Positions 1 through 6,145 of a stretch of DNA of 30,925 bases are shown here, piece by piece. A program made the translations under genes and the position numbers. The stretch is from Nereida sp024640765 (lineage in GTDB: Bacteria; Pseudomonadota; Alphaproteobacteria; Rhodobacterales; Rhodobacteraceae), in assembly GCA_024640765.1 (NCBI GenBank), contig JAHEEK010000019.1:1-30925 (forward strand), given 5' to 3'. The notes under the pieces were generated by a model. That model searched no databases. It was not told the DNA's origin and worked only from the letters and a program-made list of their open reading frames with translations. Every line of letters starts with the position of its first letter. Positions within the stretch are counted from its first letter, which is position 1.

Positions 1-286
1 GACAGTTTGTAGCGGGTATAGGGCTGTTAACCTTAGCTGCTCCTTACGTAAGAGCGGATAATCAAGCGCTACCACGAGAGCATCAACAACGTCACACCGG
101 CCGACGTCTACTTTGGCCGTGACAAAGCCATTCTGAAACAATGCGAAAGGATCAAGGTCCGTAGGACGACAATCCAACCACGCCGCATGCAACATCAAAA
201 ACAAGCCGCATAATCAATCACACAAACGAGCCAGAGCCTCCAATGCTCAAGCCTCTATAATGTCCCATTTTATATGACGACGGACA
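1..286 (+). mobile_element. Truncated 3' end of an IS3-family insertion sequence
   Basis: The first 286 bases hold the tail of an IS3-family element: the end of its transposase reading frame (52-213), a short non-coding stretch, and a right terminus in which TGTCCC (261-266) is followed by TGACGACGGACA (275-286). This resembles the right ends of IS3 elements I know from Rhodobacteraceae. The frame is closed upstream by a stop at 49-51, so the element is already damaged inside the window, not only cut by its edge. The terminus lies about 20 bp from the end of tmoW. The family call rests on the transposase C-terminus; the exact terminus is an inference. Confidence 0.6.
52..213 (+). pseudogene. 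IS3-family transposase OrfB, C-terminal remnant
   Basis: The frame from 52 reads about 53 residues to a TAA at 211-213. It contains YHESINNVTPADVYFGR, then a basic tail with RTTIQPRRMQHQ. This matches the usual C-terminus of IS3-family OrfB integrases, where NNxTPADVYFGR follows the last DDE-domain helix. Catalytic residues are not present and a stop at 49-51 interrupts the frame, so it cannot encode an active transposase here. The short stretch before 52 shows no transposase similarity that I can read. Confidence 0.75.
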
Positions 287-305
287 TACTTAAGCATAGC
301 GACTA

Positions 306-2276
306 TTACTCCAAGCCGAGCAGCCTTTTCCGATTTGATGACCATTTCAGGATCGTTAGATCAAACGTCAAAGCCATGAGAGATACACAGATGCCAAGCA
401 CGAAGTTCTTACCCAAATCGGTGCCTGCGAGTGTTCGTTGTAGTTCTTGACCCAAATCTTGCGTTCCAATGAATGCCGCGATGATGACCATAAAGAATGC
501 GAACATAATCGCCTGATTGAAGCCGACAGCCATCGTTGGCAAAGCCAAGGGAAGTTCTACTTTAAACAGCCTTTGCATCCGTGTGGCCCCTGACATTTCG
601 GCGGCTTCGATGACTTCGGGTGGCACCGTTCGCAGACCCTCGATTGTGTAGCGGATCAGTGGGACCATGGCGAAAATCAGGATGGAGAAGATAACGGCGA
701 TGTCTGTGATGCCAAAGAGCATGATTGCGGGGATCAGGTACACGAAGCTTGGGAAGGTTTGCGCAGTATCGCAGATCAGCAGAAGGCGCAGTGACCATTT
801 CTCGGTGCGCGCAGCGAGAATGGCGATTGGCAGGCCAAGTACCATGGCGATTGAGACCGCTGAAATCACTGAATAGAGCGTGATGACAGAGCGATCCCAC
901 CAGCCGGATAGCGCGACCAGAGAGAAGAAGATCAGCGCTGTAATTGCCTGACGACGTCCGCCGAGCCAAAGCGCGAAGGCTGTGATCAGCAAGATGAATG
1001 CGGGTGTCGGGATCGAGAGCAGAAAGTTGCGGAACGGGATCAGGAGTTGTACGTTCACGAAGGCGCGAAGGAAACCTGTTGTGGCTTTGACCCATTCAAT
1101 GTCGAGGAACCATTTGATCCCTGTGTCCAACTCTTTGCCCACGGAGAGGCTTTGCTTGCGGCCAATCTCTGATGCGATCTCTACGAACTGCGCGACGATG
1201 CAAAAGAACACGAAAGCGCCAAGTCCCAAGACCAGTGCAATATGACGCTTCCACCACGGCGTGCCGCGCTCAAAATGCTCGGGCTGTTTAACGACCCAAG
1301 CCTTTGACATGCGATCCAGCGTGACGGCGAGCAGAACAATGGTGACGCCGATCTCGAAGGAACGACCAAGCTTGAAGCTGCCCATCATCGCGAGCAGTTT
1401 TGCACCCAAACCCGGCATGCCGATAAACGCAGTCAAAACTACCATCGCAAGGCAGAGCATGATGACTTGGTTCACACCCACCAATATTTCAGTGCGCGCA
1501 GAGGGCAGATACACATGGCGCAGCAGCTGAAATTTGGTGCAGCCGCTCATGTGACCGGCTTCGACGACTTCGGGGCTGACTTTCTGCAAACCGAGTGTCG
1601 TCATCAAGATCATTGGTGGGATTGCGTAAATGGTTGTGGCAACTGCGCCAGCGGTTGGGCCGACTTTGAAAAAGATCACAGCAGGCAGGAGGTAAGTGAA
1701 GAAGGGCAGCGTTTGCAGCACAGACAGAATGGGCTTCAGAGTGCGGTCAAATGCAGACGATTTCCATGCGGCGATACCAAGGGAAAGGCCGATGGTAAAT
1801 GCCGTTGGCGCTGCGACAACCAGCACGGACATCGTCTGCATCGCGATCTTCCATTGGCCTACAAGCGCGGTCCAGCAGAAGGTAAACGCCACCAAAGCTG
1901 CCATTTTCCAGCCGCCCAGATAGTAGCCCAGCACCGCCATTGATGCCGCGATAGCGGTCCATGGGATCGGGCCTAAGTTAGGCCAGCGACGTTTGCCAAA
2001 CAGCAGGTTGGCGGTGGTATCAAGGATGACTTGCAACAACCCTGTGATCCAGCGGGTGAATGCAAACAGGCCTAGATCGTCTTTGACAAAGTTGAAGAAT
2101 AGATCGAGGTATCCAGCGAAGTTGGGCACCAACGCTTCTGGTAAACGATGCAGCGCGGAGGGCAGGAAACCGAGATACTGCAAGGCGGTTAGTAAGATTG
2201 CGATACTAACAAGAATGCTCGAAAGCTTCGAGCGGCTCATAGGCAGATTGGAGGTGATATCAGTCGTGTCAGACAT
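306..2276 (-). CDS. tmoW: TMAO ABC transporter, fused double permease (TmoW)
   Basis: Inner-membrane permease of a glycine-betaine/TMAO-type ABC importer, about 656 residues, roughly twice the size of ProW. Two BPD_transp_1 domains are fused: each carries an EAA-type loop for contact with the ATPase (EVVEAGHMSGCTKFQLLR in the first half, EVIEAAEMSGATRMQRLFKV in the second). Many hydrophobic helices are visible. The preferred start is the ATG at 2276, whose A is shared with the TGA of the upstream ATPase gene (TGATG), implying translational coupling; a GTG three bases earlier is possible. The double permease and the link to mgd/tdm genes fit TmoW rather than a general betaine system. Substrate assignment is by context and family. 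Confidence 0.85.
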   Translation of the reverse strand: MSDTTDITSNLPMSRSKLSSILVSIAILLTALQYLGFLPSALHRLPEALVPNFAGYLDLFFNFVKDDLGLFAFTRWITGLLQVILDTTANLLFGKRRWPNLGPIPWTAIAASMAVLGYYLGGWKMAALVAFTFCWTALVGQWKIAMQTMSVLVVAAPTAFTIGLSLGIAAWKSSAFDRTLKPILSVLQTLPFFTYLLPAVIFFKVGPTAGAVATTIYAIPPMILMTTLGLQKVSPEVVEAGHMSGCTKFQLLRHVYLPSARTEILVGVNQVIMLCLAMVVLTAFIGMPGLGAKLLAMMGSFKLGRSFEIGVTIVLLAVTLDRMSKAWVVKQPEHFERGTPWWKRHIALVLGLGAFVFFCIVAQFVEIASEIGRKQSLSVGKELDTGIKWFLDIEWVKATTGFLRAFVNVQLLIPFRNFLLSIPTPAFILLITAFALWLGGRRQAITALIFFSLVALSGWWDRSVITLYSVISAVSIAMVLGLPIAILAARTEKWSLRLLLICDTAQTFPSFVYLIPAIMLFGITDIAVIFSILIFAMVPLIRYTIEGLRTVPPEVIEAAEMSGATRMQRLFKVELPLALPTMAVGFNQAIMFAFFMVIIAAFIGTQDLGQELQRTLAGTDLGKNFVLGICVSLMALTFDLTILKWSSNRKRLLGLE

Positions 2277-3295
2277 CACTCAGTTCCTACCAAAATACCC
2301 AGTGCGATCTCGCGCGACATCGCGCCGATCACGGTACCATCTTTTGCAACTGGAATCGCGCTGCGTGTGTCTTGGATCAGGAGTTTTGCGAGACTTTGAA
2401 TCGATGCACCGGCATCTACAGGATCGCCGTCAGCGGACAGACCGTCTTTGATCAAAGTTTCCGCATGTACCACACGGGATTTGTCGATTTCCTCGGTAAA
2501 CTTGCGCACGTATTCTGTCGCAGGGTGCAGCACGATTTGATCAGGGGTGTCACATTGTTCAACCGCGCCGTCCTTCATAATCGCGATGCGATCCGCGAGG
2601 CGCAAAGCCTCGTCAAAGTCGTGCGTAATAAAGACAATCGTTTTGTTCAAAAGCTGTTGCAAGCGTAGGAACTCGTCCTGCATTTCGCGACGAATAAGCG
2701 GGTCGAGCGCGGAGAATGGTTCATCCAGAAACCAGATGTCAGGTTCAATCGCGAGTGATCTCGCGATGCCGACACGCTGTTGTTGACCGCCAGACAATTC
2801 ACGCGGGAAATAATCCTCGCGCCCTTCTAAGCCAACCAATTTGATAACTTCCAGCGCGCGCTCACGCCGTGCGTGTTTGTCCTGACCGCGCATCTCCAAA
2901 GGCAACGCGACATTGTCGAGAACTGTGCGGTGCGGCAAAAGGCCAAAGCTTTGGAACACCATGCCCATTTTGTTGCGGCGCAGTTCGATCAGCTCTTTTT
3001 CGGACAAAGACATGATTTCCTGACCATCAACCTCAATCGTGCCGCCGGTAATATCGTGCAAGCGCGAGAAACAGCGCACCAGTGTTGATTTACCAGACCC
3101 TGAAAGCCCCATGATGACCAACATCTCGCCGCGCGCAACATCGATCGACACGTCCTTAACACCCGCAATATAGCCATCCCCACGGATATCATCAAAGCTA
3201 CGGCCCGCAGGCATGTCTTTGAGATAGGCTTCAGGTGCGCTTCCAAAAAGCTTCCAAACGTTTTTGGCAGAAATTACTGGGGCATCAGTGATCAT
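2276..3295 (-). CDS. tmoV: TMAO ABC transporter ATP-binding protein (TmoV)
   Basis: Cytoplasmic ATPase of the importer, 339 residues. Walker A is GLSGSGKST (63-71), the ABC signature is LSGGQQQR (167-174), and Walker B ends in DEP (191-193). The last ~60 residues look like a partial CBS-type module (SAIPVAKDGTVIGAMS), as in ProV/OpuAA ATPases that sense ionic strength or nucleotides. It lies between tmoX and tmoW on the minus strand and overlaps the start of tmoW by one base. The N-terminal segment before Walker A is long, as is typical for ProV-type proteins. Function as a transporter ATPase is clear; TMAO specificity comes from the neighbours. Confidence 0.87.
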   Translation of the reverse strand: MITDAPVISAKNVWKLFGSAPEAYLKDMPAGRSFDDIRGDGYIAGVKDVSIDVARGEMLVIMGLSGSGKSTLVRCFSRLHDITGGTIEVDGQEIMSLSEKELIELRRNKMGMVFQSFGLLPHRTVLDNVALPLEMRGQDKHARRERALEVIKLVGLEGREDYFPRELSGGQQQRVGIARSLAIEPDIWFLDEPFSALDPLIRREMQDEFLRLQQLLNKTIVFITHDFDEALRLADRIAIMKDGAVEQCDTPDQIVLHPATEYVRKFTEEIDKSRVVHAETLIKDGLSADGDPVDAGASIQSLAKLLIQDTRSAIPVAKDGTVIGAMSREIALGILVGTE

Positions 3296-3313
3296 AGGAA
3301 ATCCTGTTTAAAA

Positions 3314-3340
3314 GCCCCGCCCGATACGATCAGGCAGGGC
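3314..3340 (-). promoter_or_regulatory. Stem-loop between tmoX and tmoV
   Basis: On the minus strand a 12-bp stem (with G-U pairs) closes a 3-nt loop: GCCCTGCCTGAT, CGT, ATCGGGCGGGGC, followed by TTTTAAA. It lies in the 72-nt gap after the binding-protein gene. Such hairpins commonly stabilise or partly terminate the transcript so that the periplasmic protein is made in excess over the membrane parts. The structure is read from sequence; the role is inferred. Confidence 0.65.
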
Positions 3341-3367
3341 CTATTCTAACGACTAGTCGCGTCGGGT

Positions 3368-4309
3368 TTAATTAACCCAAGCGGACCAAACGTCTTCGTT
3401 CTGCTCAAGCCACGCTTCAGCGGCCTCTTCTGGCTCCATCTCATCGATGTCGACCATTTTCGCCATTTCAGCGATCTGTGCATTGGTGAAGGAGATTTTC
3501 TCAAGAGTGGCATAGGCCGCAGGCCATTTCTCTTCCATGCCTTCCCATGCCGCTTTCTTCATGTAGCCCTTTGCAGGGTTGCCGCAGTCATAAAGCGCGT
3601 CTGGGTTTGGTCCAAGGCTTGGATCTTTGTCACAACCGTCTACCCACGTTGGAAATTCGACGAATTCACCAGGCCATACTGCCTCTGCAAAGTTTGGCGT
3701 CCAGTTGAAGACCACGATTGGCTTTTTGTCCGCTTCCGCAGCACCAATTGCAGCCCAAAGAGCAGCAGCAGATCCCGCGTTGATCACTGCGAAGTCCATA
3801 TCAAGCGCCTCGACGCGCTCTTTACCATGCTTGAGCCAGTCAACAGGGCCATCTAGATACATGCCTTTGTCACCTGTTTCAGCTGTTTTGAACAGAGCAG
3901 CACATTCATTAAGCGCTTTCCAGTCTGGAAGGCCTGGGCATGCCTCTTTTGTCCACATTGGATACCACCAATCTTCGCGTGTGACCGCATTGTGATCACC
4001 TACATCGACGATACCGCCTTTTTCCTGAGCGGCGCGGAAGGATGCGCCGAACGCGCCTTCCCACACTTCCATTTCAAGTGTGACGTCGCCTAGGCGTACC
4101 GATTCGTAAACCGCCTGACTGTCTGTTGTTACATATTCCACATTATTGCCCGCACTTTCGAGCATCTGGCCAACTACGTTGGACATCACGATCTGGCTGG
4201 ACCAGTTGTGGATTGGTATAACGATGGGGTCGCTGCTGTCTTCTGCGAATGCTGCCAGCGGTAGTACCGCGAGAATACCCGCTGTAATTGCCATTGTTGA
4301 TCTTTTCAT
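3368..4309 (-). CDS. tmoX: TMAO periplasmic binding protein (TmoX)
   Basis: Substrate-binding protein of the TMAO importer, 313 residues from the ATG at 4309. That start has GGGAGAAAC just upstream and gives a proper signal peptide (MKRSTMAITAGILAVLPLAA, cleavage near AFA-ED); the ATG at 4348 would add 13 polar residues before it. The mature protein is an OpuAC-type fold rich in Trp (NWSSQIVM, EVWEGAF, DWWYPMW, FNWTPNF), which usually forms the aromatic cage for quaternary amines. Several Cys residues may form disulphides. It is the first gene of the minus-strand tmo operon and is divergent from mgdA. It could in principle bind betaine or choline, but the surrounding pathway favours TMAO. Confidence 0.85.
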   Translation of the reverse strand: MKRSTMAITAGILAVLPLAAFAEDSSDPIVIPIHNWSSQIVMSNVVGQMLESAGNNVEYVTTDSQAVYESVRLGDVTLEMEVWEGAFGASFRAAQEKGGIVDVGDHNAVTREDWWYPMWTKEACPGLPDWKALNECAALFKTAETGDKGMYLDGPVDWLKHGKERVEALDMDFAVINAGSAAALWAAIGAAEADKKPIVVFNWTPNFAEAVWPGEFVEFPTWVDGCDKDPSLGPNPDALYDCGNPAKGYMKKAAWEGMEEKWPAAYATLEKISFTNAQIAEMAKMVDIDEMEPEEAAEAWLEQNEDVWSAWVN

Positions 4310-4593
4310 TTGTTTCTCCCTGTTTTCGCTATCTTGATGTAGCGACATGGCTTATGTTCTAGGCTTTTTGTGTCATTCCTCTCGCCCAAAGGGAGAATCT
4401 GATTATGTGGCCTGGCACGCACAACATTCTGATGGTTTTTTCCTCTCAATCAAGTTTTTTTCTTGTGTGTGGTTGCTAGAGGTGATTTTGGTTTTATCAG
4501 GAACGTGACAGTCGATCTGTTTTTGTCTTTCCTTTTGCGTTTCAGCGTCCATGCGGTGCGAAGTTGAACGAGATTGAGCGGTGGAGGTCCAAG
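4310..4593. promoter_or_regulatory. Divergent promoter region tmoX / mgdA
   Basis: About 280 bp separate the divergent tmoX and mgdA starts. It contains several T-rich tracts, an imperfect inverted repeat around 4377-4396 (TCTCGCCC AAA GGGAGA), and one copy of the A-tract motif described separately (4445-4462). Transcription must start in both directions from here, but I cannot assign clear -35/-10 boxes. No convincing sigma-54 site was seen. Confidence 0.5.
4445..4462 (-). promoter_or_regulatory. A-tract motif copy 1 (tmoX/mgdA)
   Basis: On the minus strand this reads GAAAAAAACTTGATTGAG. It is one of four similar 18-mers, each in a promoter region of the methylamine genes (others at 14391-14408, 16201-16218, 26431-26448). 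Possible operator for a shared regulator; low certainty because A-tracts are common upstream of genes. Confidence 0.35.
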
Positions 4594-5844
4594 ATGAGGT
4601 ATTCTGGCTTTAAAGTCATCAAAGAAGCGCTGACGGGTCACAAAGGCTGGACGCCCGCTTGGCGCGAGCCAGAGCCCAAGTCGCATTATGACATCGTGAT
4701 CATTGGAGGGGGCGGGCATGGTCTTGCAACAGCGCATTATCTTGCCAAGATATATAAACAAAAAAACATAGCTGTGATAGAAAAGGGTTGGATTGGCGGC
4801 GGCAACGTGGGCCGTAACACAACGATTATTCGCTCAAATTATCTGCTTGATGGCAACGAACCGTTCTATGAATTCTCGCTCAAGCTCTGGGAAGGACTGG
4901 AGCAGGACCTCAACTACAACACTATGGTGTCCCAACGCGGCATCATGAATCTGATCCACTCTGACGCTCAGCGCGATGCTTTCGTGCGGCGTGGTAATGC
5001 AATGATACTGAATGGCGCGGACGCCGAATACTTGGATGAAGCGCAAATCCGTGCTGAGTATCCATTTCTTAAGTTCGACGATCAACGTTTCCCGATCAAA
5101 GGCGGTCTTGCGCAGCGGCGCGGCGGCACTGTGCGCCATGATGCGGTCGCTTGGGGCTATGCGCGCAGCGCCGATAATCACGGTGTTGATATCATTCAGA
5201 ATTGCGAAGTCACGGGTTTCAAGATCGAGGGTGGCGTGTGCAAAGGCATTGAAACCTCGCGCGGCTTTATTGGCGCTGTTAAAGTCGGTTGCGCGGTTGC
5301 TGGTAATTCCGGCCGTTTGATGGGCATGGCAGGCATGCGTTTGCCGATTGAAAGTCACGTGTTGCAGGCCTTCGTCTCAGAGGGTCTAAAACCTGTTCTC
5401 CCCGGAGTAATAACCTTTGGCGCAGGGCATTTCTATGTCAGCCAGTCGGACAAGGGCGGCCTTGTTTTTGGTGGCGATCTTGACGGTTACAATTCCTACG
5501 CCCAACGCGGCAACTTGCCTGTGGTTGAAGATGTCTGCGAAGGCGGTATGGCGATCATGCCAATGATTGGCCGCGCGCGGCTTTTGCGCATGTGGGGCGG
5601 CATTATGGATATGTCGATGGACGGCTCACCCTATATCGACAAAACCCATATCGAGGGCCTCTATTTCAATGGTGGCTGGTGCTACGGCGGTTTCAAAGCG
5701 ACGCCTGCCTCTGGCTACACCTTCGCGCATTTGCTTGCCAACGACGAACCTCACGAGACTGCGTCAGCCTATCGTTTGGATCGCTACAAAACCGGTCATA
5801 TGATTGATGAAAAAGGGCAGGGCAACCAGCCCAACCTGCATTAA
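4594..5844 (+). CDS. mgdA: N-methylglutamate dehydrogenase subunit A (SoxB-like)
   Basis: Flavin-containing oxidase subunit, 416 residues, homologous to sarcosine oxidase beta (SoxB). It carries the site that oxidises N-methylglutamate to glutamate. The dinucleotide motif GGGGHGLA begins at residue 38, and RRGGTVRHDAVAWG contains His182, in the position where SoxB binds FMN covalently. The start chosen is the ATG at 4594 with GGAGG 7 nt upstream; the TTG at 4564 lacks this and would add 10 residues not seen in the family. mgdB follows after 13 nt. Location beside tmoX, gmaS and mgs genes points to N-methylglutamate rather than sarcosine as substrate, though the two cannot be separated by sequence alone here. 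Confidence 0.85.
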   Translation: MRYSGFKVIKEALTGHKGWTPAWREPEPKSHYDIVIIGGGGHGLATAHYLAKIYKQKNIAVIEKGWIGGGNVGRNTTIIRSNYLLDGNEPFYEFSLKLWEGLEQDLNYNTMVSQRGIMNLIHSDAQRDAFVRRGNAMILNGADAEYLDEAQIRAEYPFLKFDDQRFPIKGGLAQRRGGTVRHDAVAWGYARSADNHGVDIIQNCEVTGFKIEGGVCKGIETSRGFIGAVKVGCAVAGNSGRLMGMAGMRLPIESHVLQAFVSEGLKPVLPGVITFGAGHFYVSQSDKGGLVFGGDLDGYNSYAQRGNLPVVEDVCEGGMAIMPMIGRARLLRMWGGIMDMSMDGSPYIDKTHIEGLYFNGGWCYGGFKATPASGYTFAHLLANDEPHETASAYRLDRYKTGHMIDEKGQGNQPNLH

Positions 5845-5857
5845 GGAGCGCTGAGAG

Positions 5858-6145
5858 ATGATTATTAACCACCCTCTTCTTGGTCCGCGTGACAGTGCCG
5901 AGTTCGTCTATCTAGGCGATGCAAGCTTGATCGAGCGCCCTGATCCAGAGGCGGTGAATGCCGCTGATCAATTCCATGATTACGCCTATTTGCGCGACAA
6001 TCCCGCAGGGGAGCTGCGCGAGTTGTGGTTTCATGAAGGCGGTGATCGCTCGTGGCTTGTGGTCACACGCGACACCCGCACGCATGAAATTTCCAAGGTT
6101 GAGCTGGCCCGCGATGTAGCGCGCAGCAAAGGACGATCGTTATGA
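5858..6145 (+). CDS. mgdB: N-methylglutamate dehydrogenase small subunit B (SoxD-like)
   Basis: Small structural subunit, 95 residues, homologous to sarcosine oxidase delta (SoxD). The GPRDSAEFVYLG, LRDNPAG and TRDTRTHE segments match the SoxD fold. In canonical SoxD the zinc ligands are Cys6, Cys9, His59 and Cys63. Here the first two are replaced (the region reads NHPLLGPR), His59 is kept and residue 63 is Asp, and the protein has no Cys at all. It probably does not bind zinc in the usual way. It has AAGGAG before the start and its stop overlaps the start of mgdC by 4 nt (ATGA), so the subunits are translationally coupled. Confidence 0.85.
   Translation: MIINHPLLGPRDSAEFVYLGDASLIERPDPEAVNAADQFHDYAYLRDNPAGELRELWFHEGGDRSWLVVTRDTRTHEISKVELARDVARSKGRSL

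Noticed and set aside
562..1095. Long minus-strand frame (177 aa) within tmoW and other long frames opposite mgdC, tmm and tdm
   Set aside because: They lie inside well supported genes, lack ribosome binding sites and show Arg/His/Ser-rich composition typical of out-of-frame translation.
4407..4432. Possible sigma-54 promoter (TGGCACG at about 4410)
   Set aside because: The GC expected at the -12 element is not at the right distance after GG, so it fails the basic sigma-54 spacing rule.
4564..4593. N-terminal extension of mgdA from TTG 4564
   Set aside because: It has no ribosome binding site, whereas ATG 4594 has GGAGG at correct spacing and matches family N-termini.
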